Of a stretch of 64,000 nt of DNA, positions 35,505 through 45,604 are shown one piece after another. The stretch is taken from assembly GCA_023213315.1 (NCBI GenBank), contig JAKCPI010008049.1:1-64000 (forward strand), written 5' to 3'. Position 1 is the stretch's first letter. Each line of letters begins with the position of its first letter. Source of the stretch: Euborellia annulipes. Taxonomy: Eukaryota > Arthropoda > Insecta > Dermaptera > Anisolabididae. Position numbers and translations under genes: made by a program. The notes under the pieces are model-generated. The model ran no database searches. It worked only from the letters and a program-made list of their open reading frames with translations, and had not been told where the DNA came from.

Positions 35505-36520
35505 ATATCTGGTGTGACTAAACCCACAGCACACAACTTTTTTTGCCTTCGTTAATCGAAAGTTGTGTACTGTGCAGTCACACCAGATTTTTTTGTGTCG
35601 AGATATATTTAGTTTCCTCCCTTAGTTTACTTGACCACTTGCGTTTCATAAAATCCTGATTTAAAATTGGCTCTATGGAAGGAAGAGCCGGAAAATGAAT
35701 TTGAAAACTACATCAGTAAAGAAAACTTCAATTTTCACGAAAAATTTTACTGACTTTTTAAAAAATAATTGATTTATGAATTTTAATCAAAATCGTTAAA
35801 GCTAAAAAAGACTTAAAAAGGAATTCAGTAAAATACTATTACTTTTTGGCCGATTTTGTTCGAAAGCTTATTTATAACAAAAGCTTAATGAGTGTTGCCG
35901 AGAGAATTGTAGACCGAAACTCCTCAAACTACTCTGATTTTTCGGCAAGGATGGAGGAAAGGAAAAACAAAAATAAAATATATTTTTTTTTCCCAAATGA
36001 GTTTATTTCCTAATATTTCGAAGGCACAAAGGCTCTTCTTCAGAAGAAGCTGAAACAATCACAATGTTAACATAAGTATTTTTTAAAATAGTTTTACATA
36101 AAGGTACAATTAATACCCTTTATGTAAAACTATTATAAAAAATACTTTTGTTAACATTGTGATTGTTTCAGCTTCTTCTGAAGAAGAGCCTTTGTGCCTT
36201 CGAAATATTAGGAAATAAACTCATTTGGGGAAAATAAAAAAATTTTTGTTTTTCCCGTCATACATCCTTGCCGAAAAATCAGCGTAGTTTGTGGAGTTTC
36301 GGTCTGCTGATTTATAATGTCCGGGAGGGTATCTAACTTATTAAAATTGTCCACACAGACAAAAACACACAACCCCAGACCAATTTCGGAAACCACTTTT
36401 TTTTTGGATACAGGAGACCTCAAAACATGAATTTCCATCAAAATCTCCTCATCGAATTTTTGACATGATAGCAATACTTTCTCCTATATTTTTATATACA
36501 GGTAAGAGAAAGTAAAAAGT
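35505..36520 (+). repeat. Family A repeat interrupted by foldback E6
   Basis: Head at 35505-35877 and tail at 36318-36520 join in register once the E6 insert and one ATTTATAA are removed. E6 is therefore younger. Confidence 0.7.
35878..36309. mobile_element. Foldback element E6 nested in a family A repeat, 8-bp target duplication
   Basis: ATTTATAA at 35870-35877 and 36310-36317 flanks the insert; removing it restores the family A sequence. Outer arms (about 35915-35957 and 36263-36305) and inner arms both pair. The right arm at 36172-36215 has core CTGAAGA, GAAATATT in place of GAAACGTC and a five-pair stem I (TTCTT/AGGAA), but stem II is imperfect. Confidence 0.65.
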
Positions 36521-37087
36521 TTACGAGAATTTTTAAATTATTTGTTCTATATTTAAAAAAAAAATATTTTTCGATATTTAAGGGCATTTAAGACCCCCGT
36601 TCTTATTTATTCAAATGATTTGGTAGTGAAATTAATTTTCATCCTCTAGAACAAGAAGCCTCTAAGTAAAAACTCCGGGCTTATAATCAATACAATGATT
36701 AATAACACGTCGGGCTTGAAATATAATTCATTTTGTTTATATTCACACACGATGATTTATTTGTTTATAAAATAAGCAGACTATGTAATTGCGTCCTCGT
36801 CGAACATTTAAAAGAAATTAGTCACTAAATTTAAAATTGAAAGTTGTTTCCTGGTTATGAAAAAAATCAACAAGATAGAAGTATTTATTGAATATGACGT
36901 ACTATTTAAGGTAACGAGTTAGAAAAATATTTTGATTAACGAATTAATTGTGGAAAGTAAATGAATAAAAATTATTCTAATAAAGGTCATAAAAGTAAAA
37001 CAAATATTTAACAAAAATAAATAAATATTTTGAACAGCCCTGGATATTGGCACTGAGATAGACCTCGATTCTGAGTAACAAAATAAA

Positions 37088-37138
37088 TACTTTCTCTCTA
37101 TATATATTTCATATATAAGGTAAGAGAAAGTAAAAATG
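37088..37138 (+). repeat. Family A terminal hairpin fragment
   Basis: TACTTTCTCTCTATATATATT paired with AGGTAAGAGAAAGTA; the rest of the repeat is absent. Confidence 0.55.
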
Positions 37139-37161
37139 AAATATATATACTGTAAATGATA

Positions 37162-37392
37162 GAGTGAGCGCCACAATTAAGTCCCCACCTGGGAGCTAGA
37201 GCCTTAAGTATATGCTATATGGTGAAATAATCTTAAATTTGAAAAGGTAAAATAAAATCATCTGTGCCAGATTTTTTTTTACCTTTTCGGCCATTAAAAT
37301 TATTATTATTATCACTATATAGCCTACCATATTTTATACCATTAACTTAAGACTCTAGTCCCCAGATGGAGACTTAATTGTGGAGCTCAGTG
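37162..37392. mobile_element. mariner-like MITE, third type
   Basis: Diverged inverted ends (GAGTGAGCGCCACAATTAAG and complement of TGGAGCTCAGTG) with TA on both sides. The CACAATTAAGTC core resembles the other mariner-like MITEs. Confidence 0.6.
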
Positions 37393-37416
37393 TACCTTTG
37401 AAATTTCTTAATATTG

Positions 37417-37625
37417 ACCAGGAATGAAAGAAAAATGCAGCCAGAATTTTATCTTTAAAAAATATAATATATTTAACAGCTGACATTTTGGCTATGCTTA
37501 AAGCTCCGAATATGGCTTTAACCAAAGCCGAAACGTCAGCTGTCAAATATATTATTTTTTTTAAAGATAAAATTCAGGCTGTATTTTCCTTCTAACTTTC
37601 AGTCTGGTCAAAATTCTACCAGCCA
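37417..37625. mobile_element. Hammerhead-like foldback element E5, copy a
   Basis: Inverted repeat with arms ending near GGCTGG/CCAGCC-type sequence. The right arm at about 37501-37542 has AGCT/AGCT stem I, stem II GGCTTT/AAAGCC and GAAACGTC, but the core has decayed to CCGAATA. Confidence 0.55.
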
Positions 37626-37759
37626 TTAAACACCCTTATAATTCATAATATAGTTTTAATAAAACGTACTTTATATGTATTGAAACAGAAAACCTTGTGA
37701 ATTTAATTCTCCTATTAAATACTGAAAAATGTCAATATTGATAAACTAAAAGTCAAGGG

Positions 37760-37830
37760 GGAGTGGGTTCGGACCTCAGGCAGGTCGATGAATATTTAAA
37801 TCATTTGTATACAAAATGGTGTAAATAAAT
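37760..37830 (+). mobile_element. tRNA-derived SINE, decayed fragment
   Basis: GTGGGTTCGGACCTCAGGCAG followed by a decayed TTTGTATACAAAATGG palindrome. Confidence 0.5.
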
Positions 37831-38399
37831 ATCGTGATATTAATAAATTATGGTTTAAATTCTATATGGATGATGCCGAAGGCTTAAAAAAAAAAATTTA
37901 AAGAATTAAAATTCATTGGCTGATTATTTCTCACCTCTACCCAGAAAGCATAATAATTGAAAGTATGAAATAATTAATTTTATAATAGATTATATTCAAA
38001 TATAATTTAAAACGAATGCTGACTTTGATTATAAAATTTTGATCATGTAAAAAAAATATTTGAACTCATGTGTTAGAGGTTCGCGTACCATTTTACATTG
38101 GCTATTAAATAATTTAGAAAAACAGGCCTTAATGACCTCAGGAAAGACCAACAACAAGAATGTTTAGCTACCCCAAATTTCAACTGTAATTAATTATAAA
38201 AGCAAAAAAAAAAAAAAAAAATATTTATTTTGCAATAAGAGATGAAAAGTGAAATTCCCTTGAGTATGAAAATTTTTTTTAATGAAGTTATTCCCCTAAC
38301 GAATTAAAAAAAAATAGAACAATGTAATTCCAATCTAAAATCTATTATTTATTATCGAGTGTTTCTAATCGGTAATGAATAAGAATGAATATCACTGTG

Positions 38400-38530
38400 C
38401 AAATAGCATTGAGATTTGGATAATTGGTAGCATTGAAAGGCGTCGGCTCAAGATTCGAGTCAAGTGTAGTGTGTCAGTATGTCAGGAGATGACGTCACAC
38501 GATGCTGCGTAGATTTGATTTATTCTAGGG
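38400..38530. promoter_or_regulatory. Island with a perfect CRE palindrome
   Basis: TGACGTCA lies at 38490-38497 within about 130 bp of balanced composition. No ORF or repeat is recognised here. CREB/ATF binding is inferred from the motif only. Confidence 0.3.
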
Positions 38531-38534
38531 AGGG

Positions 38535-40375
38535 GGGGGGTAGTGGTGTGGTGGGGGGTTATTAATCAGTGTTTAGTATGTCAATTGAGAAAAAAAAAAT
38601 TCTTAAATTAAGCCTTTTTCTTATCGCTTTGAAATATAAGAAAGAAGTTGATTTATTTTTATTCGAAATAATATATTTATTTTAAAAACATTTTGATTTT
38701 TTTTTTTAGGTTATATTTAACTAATTTAAAAATAAAAATAATCACACTTTTATATTATGCACGTCCTAATTAGATTACGAATTCAATTTATATTTACAAA
38801 TAGGCTTTTAGTTTATATAGGTTAATGATAATTATTTATTATTTAATAGCAAAAATTAAATTATAAAAATACTTTTGGATGAGTGGAATTATTCATTATT
38901 TTGGTATATTTTTTATATATTTGCAATATTTTGGTCCACAATTGGAAAGGAGTACGGTAAACCGAAATTGGTTGCACTTGTGAATATGATTTATGAAAAC
39001 CATCTACCATCGATTGCAATAGTATTAAGACTAAAGCCCGGTAGTTAGGCAGCCAAAATGGCACTCGCACGCTAAAGCTTTCTTGTCTGTGTGAGAAATA
39101 CCTTTTTCAAAGAAGACAATAGGCCGAACGACCCTTTTCAACAAAAAAAAGTTTAAAAGGGTCGTTCGACTTATTGTCAGCTTTGAAAAAGGTATTTCTC
39201 ACACAGACAAGAAAGCTTTTGGGCTGCCTAACTACCGGGCTTTAGTCTTATTACTATTGCAATACATGATACATAAAAAAGCTCTCGATAAAAATAAAAT
39301 TGCAAAATAATTTGATCTCTTGTTGAATGCCACAACACAAATTTTTTGTGAAAATTAGTTTTTAAATTGAATTGAATTGTATTTTTATTGTTTTTCTTTT
39401 GAAGTTACGGTGTATTTTTTGGATATTTATGTATTTTATAATTGTACATATTGTGTGGATACGGATGGCCTAAGCAGCCTACCTTAATAAAGAAAATGAA
39501 TTTATTTTAATTCAAGATAACCATAATATTTTACAATTGAATGTGGGACAGGTGCAAAAAAAATGTTTTATTTTTTTTATATTATCAATTTATAGGGCTA
39601 TATTGTAATCCAAAATGGAACAAGTGCAATCATATATAAATTTAAATCATAAAAATAACAAATAAAGATTTTAATCATTCGTACTTTTCCGTAATTCATG
39701 AATTTAAATAATTCATTATGTTCTTACAAAATTCCTATTAGAGAAATTGCACTTGGTCCAAAGATACTTGAAAAATTCTTTATCAAAATAGAAAGCAAAA
39801 GGGTTTAAAATAAAATAATAAATTTTTTATATTTAAACAAAAATTGGTAATCTAAATCCCAAACTAAATTCATTATATAAGAAATTTATTTTCTTTAAAT
39901 ATTAATTGTTTAAAGTAGTTAAAATTTTTCTTTCTTAAAATAAGTTAACTATTTTCATATTTCTTATTTCAAAATAAATTAGAGAAAGTATTTATATTGC
40001 TGATATAAAATAGAACGGGTTTTAAAAAGTAAATAGGTTAAACTAGTGTGATTAACTAAGTGCATATAAAATAAAGAAGCGAAGCCAGAATTTTTTTTTT
40101 TTTGTGAAGAGAGTTTAAAGATTGAAGTTATATCTATAATATAGGCCTAATATTAAAAATAATAAAAAAGGATTAGGAAAAATTTAATTTTGTAAAAATC
40201 TTTTTATCATCAAAATGATATCAGGGGTGAGGGAAGACTGCCCCCCCCCCTTCAAACTCTCTCTAAAGTATAGATCATTATATGACTGCCTCATAAATTA
40301 GTTTTGTAAAATATTGTTAAAAAGATGACAAATTCTGGGCGAAATTTAAACTAATAATGAGGGCTTGATTGAGCT
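38535..40375. other. AT-rich intron sequence around the 39-kb foldback
   Basis: A G-rich run lies at 38530-38560 and a C-run near 40240. No gene. Confidence 0.45.
39013..39262. repeat. Long foldback with about 115-bp arms
   Basis: Arms run from TATTAAGACTAAAGCCCGG to GGGTCGTT-type sequence and back, with a small loop near 39140-39150. The left arm carries an extra stretch near 39054-39075. No hammerhead core is present. Confidence 0.6.
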
Positions 40376-40381
40376 ATAGAT

Positions 40382-40659
40382 CAGTGGTTTCCAAACTTTA
40401 TGTTACCACGCCTCCCTTAAAAATATTTAATCTTATGACGCCTCCCCCCCCCCTCTCCAATTTTATAAAATAATACAAAAACAAAAATTTTTAATGCTAA
40501 AAAATATAAATTTATATAAAAATATTTTTTTATTTATTTTTATTTATATTAAAACTAGCAATCATTTGGAAAATTGGTCCTGGTGGCAAATATTCGCGCC
40601 TCCCCTTAGACTAGTCTGCGCCTCCCTAGGGAGGCGCGCCTCAGTTTGGAAAACGCTGG
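40382..40659. mobile_element. hAT-type MITE family D, copy 1
   Basis: CAGTGGTTTCCAAACT to AGTTTGGAAAACGCTG. The right part holds the CGCCTCCCTAGGGAGGCG palindrome typical of the family. The left flank CTATAGAT does not match the right flank GTAAAAGG. Confidence 0.65.
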
Positions 40660-40676
40660 TAAAAGGGTATTTTATG

Positions 40677-40889
40677 GCTGGTGGAATTTGTATCAGGAAT
40701 GAAAGTTAGAAGAAAACGCAACCAAAAAATATATTTTAACAGCTTACGGTTCGGCCTTGGTCAAAGCCATCCTCGGATGACCACTAACAGCTCCGAGGAT
40801 GGCTTTGACCAAAGCCGAAACGTCAGCTGTTAAAATATATTTTTAAAGAAAAAAATTCTGGTTGCGTGTTCTTTTAACTTTCATTCCTG
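40677..40889. mobile_element. Hammerhead-like foldback element E5, copy b
   Basis: Right arm at 40786-40831 has stem I AACAGCT/AGCTGTT (seven pairs), core CCGAGGA (one change from CUGANGA), an extra T, stem II GGCTTT/AAAGCC with loop GACC, and GAAACGTC. The left arm is its degraded reverse complement. Confidence 0.65.
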
Positions 40890-40904
40890 AAGAAAAATAT
40901 TTTT

Positions 40905-41172
40905 CTCAAATCTTATTTTCACTGCCCTAGGCGGGTGCCTAACTTGAATATAAAATTTAAACCTCCTAGCTCAATTCCTTCATGCTTTAAATTGAACCCA
41001 AACAGACACACAGACAGAACATGTCGCGAAAATCATTTTTTTGGATCTAGGTCCTCAAAACGTGTATATCCATCAAAATCTCGACATCGAATTTTTGACA
41101 TGAATCCAATAAGCTTGTCTCTATGCCTATATATTAATATTAACATACATAGAGGTAAGAGAAAGTAAAAAT
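40905..41172 (+). repeat. Family A repeat, tail half
   Basis: Starts near GCCCTAGGCGGGTGCC and ends GGTAAGAGAAAGTAAAAA; directly follows foldback E5b. Confidence 0.6.
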
Positions 41173-41174
41173 TC

Positions 41175-42555
41175 AAATCCTGAATTGAGATTAGTTCTAT
41201 ATACAAAAAGATGCGGTAACTCACCCCAGTAAAATTCTAAGTGGACTAATCATATTTTACTTTTCTACCTAATGAAAAAAATCCCTACAAAATTCTGCAA
41301 GAGATTCGATGAGTTCTTAAGTTACCCAGTGTTATTATTATCTGTTTATGAGAGTTTCGAAATCTTCAAAAATTAATTCCGCCCCTGCAATAAGAAATTT
41401 TAGAATGACATTAAAATGTTTCTATCCTACTATACTATTTGCTAAATAAATTTTAACTCAAATGGAATGCACTTAGCAAAAGTATTAAAAAATATTAATA
41501 TCTTTGTACATTATAGGGGATGGGGCATTAACCCTCCTGGTTAATGCCTTCATACCTCCCCCCCTTTAAGGAAATGCCAGCCTTCACCGCGAAATTACTC
41601 TCAAAATAATTTGAATACATTTATCATTTATAAATAGTTATTTTAATTTTTATTTTATTTTAATTTTCAACCCTTAATCCACCCCTGTGTAATAGTATAT
41701 TAAGGAAATTTGATTAACAAAAATATATATATATTGTGTGTGTGTGTGTGATTAAGAATGAGAAAAAAAGGTGTTTAAAAAAAAAAATAATAAAAATAAA
41801 AAATTAATTTTTTTTCAAAGACACCTACACTCCCCCTCTCCCTTTCAACAGCTTATATTCTCCTTCTACCCTTAGTGAAATACAAAATATTTAATTTCAT
41901 ATTCAATAGAATCGTTTTAACAGTCAAATTATTTGTTTCTATCATTTTTTTTTTCAACGATAAAATGCATATTAATTACCTTTAATAAGAAACTCAAGTG
42001 GGTGTGCTGGTTGACGGTGAGGTCAGGGTGGGTTACACTATATTAATTATTCACTTTGATTCACTTTAAACACAAAAAGATAGCAGCGCCTGCATCTCGG
42101 CCACGCGCTCGACTCAACTGAACGAGAGATTCGTCTCTCTGTTTGTTTAGGAATAAAATAGATGAAAATAACAATTCTCTTTTTATTAAAAGTAAAAAAA
42201 TACCTTTTGCTCTAATCTAACTATATTTAGAGCTGAAAACAAATGTCAACAAGTGATTTGGAATATTCCAAGCCCTTTCTTAAATAATCAACCCTTCATC
42301 CCCCCTAATCAAAATAATAATCAATGCTATTTTTTGAATGTTTTCTATTTATTTGGCTTCGATTTAGATAAAATAAATTTAAAAAACATTTTTCAACCCT
42401 TTATCCAATCCAAATAAATAAAATAATTAACAATGCTATCGCCTTCGGCGAGCTTCGCGTCTAGTCAGAAATAAATTAAAACCCTGAAAAACTTCCCTGG
42501 ATCCGTCTTTGGGTTTTACACATAGTATAATTTTCTAGAATGCGTCTTACTTTAG
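41175..42555. other. AT-rich sequence between the two family D MITEs
   Basis: Includes a GT tract near 41735, the balanced island at 42000-42150, and an odd TCGCCTTCGGCGAGCTTCGC stretch at 42439-42458 that forms a short hairpin. Confidence 0.45.
42000..42150. promoter_or_regulatory. Island of balanced composition inside the 40.4-42.9 kb segment
   Basis: Contains GAGGTCAGGGTGGGTTA with nuclear-receptor half-site character and a GC-rich run near 42085-42125. No ORF stands out. It lies between two hAT MITE copies. Confidence 0.25.
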
Positions 42556-42558
42556 GTC

Positions 42559-42892
42559 AGTGGTTTCCAAACTTTGTTACAAGGCCTCCCTTAAAAATAT
42601 TTAATCGTATGACGCCCCCCCCCCCCCACATACATTTAATAAAATAATACAAAAACAAAAAAATACTAAAAATATAAATTTAGGTCCTATATAAAAATAT
42701 TTTTTTTATTTATTCATATTTATTATTCTAATTAAAAACTCCGTCCCAGAATCTTCTAAATTATTTTATTATTTTATTTATAAAACTTGCAATCATTTGG
42801 AAAATTGATCTTGGGTGGCCAATATTCGCGCCTCCCCTTAGATTAGTCCGCGCCTCCCTAGGGAGGCGCGCCTCACAGTTTGGAAAACGCTG
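42559..42892. mobile_element. hAT-type MITE family D, copy 2
   Basis: Same ends and orientation as copy 1. Left flank CTTTAGGT and right flank CTATAGAT agree at six of eight positions. The right flank is identical to the left flank of copy 1. Confidence 0.65.
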
Positions 42893-42899
42893 CTATAGA

Positions 42900-43815
42900 T
42901 AGTCTAGTATATGATAATCAAGGTATAGGCCTATAATAAATAAAATAAAACGAAATAAAAAGTGGCTTTATTATTTTTGTATAAAGAAAGTTTTGTAACA
43001 AGAACACAGAGTAATTTGAAAAAACGGCCCCGAAGGTAATTATATAAAATTTTTATGATTTCTCTAGAGTAAAATTGTGATATTTTGAAGTTGGCCCATT
43101 TGCGTAAAACAATGTAATATGAAATTGGAAAACACAAATAGCAATATTACATAATCCTCGTATTTATACGGGTGCTTATCAAAGGGCGTGATAGTGTTGA
43201 TGATAAGGACTTTTGTGACATACATTGCTTTCAGTACTGTTGTAGAGGCATGAAATAGAATGTGAATAGAGTATTATACAATAATTAACGAATCAAGAGA
43301 GATGCAATCTAGTGGGAACGACCTTAACCTCGATTAATTTAAAATCTGTCGCTTGTTCTTTTTAAAATACTTTACTGTATTCTCAAGAGCTAGTTAAAGA
43401 TACAATAATATTGATTTCAGATAGAAATCGAAGAAAATTTAATGAGAAAAATTATTTTAAAGAATCCTATACCAAAGATTGAAGGAAAAACTCTTCTTAA
43501 AATTGTTTGGCTACCAAATAAATTATTGTAAATAAATATTAACGATGGCTGAGAAATCGAAAAATGTTTTCCATGGAAATGCTAAAAAATTTTTTAAAAA
43601 ACATTTATCAGTTTTATAAAAGCCTAAAAAATTTATCTTTATTTCAATTTACCAATTGGCAAGATTTTTTTTTTTTTTAAGACGGAGAAATAAAGTTCGA
43701 AAAAAATTTTACTAACAAAAAATTGCTATAAAAATAGCTATAATAATTAACATTTTATTTGATTTGAGTTGAAATAATTTTATTCTTTTTTTTTGGTTTG
43801 TAAATAGAGCTACGT
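42900..43815. other. AT-rich intron sequence, nothing recognised
   Basis: No features beyond homopolymers. Confidence 0.45.
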
Positions 43816-43823
43816 ATATTACC

Positions 43824-43874
43824 GCCGACCCCGCACCGCGGGATTAATAATGGCGAGGACAGAAGAAGAAGAAG
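43824..43874 (+). mobile_element. 51-bp retrotransposon 3' end insertion
   Basis: Sequence ending in a (GAA)n tail sits between exact ATATTACC copies (43816-43823 and 43875-43882). A GC-rich 3' end with a simple-repeat tail and a target duplication is the pattern of a severely 5'-truncated LINE. Confidence 0.65.
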
Positions 43875-43882
43875 ATATTACC

Positions 43883-44190
43883 AGTGGCGTAGCGAGGAGG
43901 GAAGGGCAAGGGGGGTGCATCATGCCCCGGGCGCCACTCACAAAGGGGTGCCAATTGGTCCGCAAAACCAAAAATTGCTAGATAATTTTTATTTTTATTA
44001 TAATTGATTTCTGGAAAATATGTTTTAAATTTAGTGCCAGTGTAATATAATAATTTTGTTTAACGAATTGAAAATTTCCACTAATATTATCAAAAATGAA
44101 ATTTAATTAATTTTGCAAATATAGTGGGAAAGGCAATAGTTGATTTTCATACCAGGTCCAAACTATTTTTTTTTTTTTTTTTTTTTTGCA
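43883..44190. repeat. Unclassified repeat starting CAGTGGCGTAGCG
   Basis: Left end CAGTGGCGTAGCGAGG is hAT-like, followed by CCCCGGGCGCCACTC. No clear right end is found before a poly-T tract at 44166. Confidence 0.4.
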
Positions 44191-44689
44191 AAATTTGAAT
44201 AGAAAGAAAGATATGATTAAATAAATAATAGAGCCTACTATATGTTTTTATCTCTCTCTCTTTTATGATTCATTTATTAATATATTCTTTAAACATTTAG
44301 GTCACTACTCCATTTCTATACAAGAATGAAAGGTTTTATCACGTTGTGAATGGAATGAAGCAATATCTACTGGAAATAGTGGATGAATTTTATTGCAAAT
44401 TTATGCTAGTACTGGAAAGAGAAAAAATAATTGTATATTTAAATATTTTTTCGTTTTTTTTTATTATCAATATTTTGATAAAATATAGGAAAAAATTAAA
44501 TAAAATAAAAGACTATATCGAAACTTTTTTATTCCCTGGTTAGGATTCTATAAATGATTACAATAACAATATTTACAAACATTTTTTTGCTTAAAAAATG
44601 CAATATTTTTATTTTTCAGCAATGGAGGCTATTTGTATTCCATCCTTATTTATATAAAATTATAACAAAAGGGACGGGAGCCTTGCCGG

Positions 44690-44790
44690 CAACAGCAGCC
44701 AGGTGAAATAAAAAGCTTTATATTCAGTTGCCGACATTTCGGGTGCTAGTTGCACTCACCCTCAGGACAAGCAAAATTGTACAGGTTATG
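44690..44790 (-). mobile_element. Single hammerhead-like arm E7
   Basis: In minus sense (44727-44771) stem I TTGTC/GGCAA flanks a core CTGAGGG, a GGGTG/CACCC-type stem II and GAAATGTC, which looks like GAAACGTC with a CpG-to-TpG change. No matching second arm is seen, so the element is truncated. Confidence 0.45.
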
Positions 44791-44794
44791 CGGT

Positions 44795-45420
44795 ACTGGA
44801 ATTTAATTTCATGTTTAGGTATTAATTTTTAACACTATTTACTAAATGTTAACCCTTTGGATTTAAATTTTTGTTTACAGAATAGCTATTTGAGACAAAG
44901 AAGTGATTTTGAATAGCATTTTTAAAGCTGATTGTTTTTACATTACTTTTTGGGGGGGGAACACCCATTTGTTTATTTTAAATTTTCACTAGATATTTTG
45001 GGTTTATAATGCTTATTTTAAGTGCATATTTACTTTTGAAATGCATATTCTTTGTACATATTTCGGCTTTTTTAAATGCATATTTTGTATGATTGAAATA
45101 TATTTCTGGACTAGGTGGGTCCCAGCCGGCTGGTTATTTAATGTATTTATTTAAATGTACCGACAGGACATGTTCATTGTTCAAATTATGAGCTTCTATT
45201 TAAATAAACTATATTTGAAAGGATTCTGTAAAATTGACATTATATAGGACAATTTTTAAAGAATCATTAAAGTTCGAGGTTGGCAAAATGTCAGTTAATT
45301 GACTACAGTGATATTTAAGAAAATAAGTTACTAAATACAGTAATAATAAAATTATTATTATTATTTTCTTAATTGGAAAATTGGAACAATTTAATAAATA
45401 AATAAAAAAAAAAAAAAATG
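44795..45420. other. AT-rich intron sequence
   Basis: Internal variation on ATGCATATT near 45020-45090 hints at a short local repeat. Nothing else. Confidence 0.4.
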
Positions 45421-45424
45421 TTAA

Positions 45425-45600
45425 TTATGCAGGGGGGCTGCTGCTGGTCACTGAAGGTAGTTAAAAATCGAACTGCTGATATATATGCGCAGTGCGGAGT
45501 TCCACTGACCCGCTGCACTTGGACTCAATTCGCGAGTTTGAATGACGCAACGATTATTAGCGAGAGCGAAATTCATTTGACTTTTGATTTGCTTACTTAA
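45425..45600 (-). promoter_or_regulatory. Candidate minus-strand core promoter (TATA plus initiator)
   Basis: The minus strand has TATATAT (45479-45485) and, about 31-33 bases downstream, TTCAGTG with the A at 45452. GGGTCA lies just upstream. Composition is balanced over 175 bp. A 60-codon plus-strand frame crosses it without recognisable features. Confidence 0.3.
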
Positions 45601-45604
45601 TGCA

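Larger units (their letters stand above)
36525..38395. other. AT-rich intron with scattered repeat fragments
   Basis: Beyond the listed MITE, foldback E5a and SINE fragment, nothing is supported. Confidence 0.45.
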
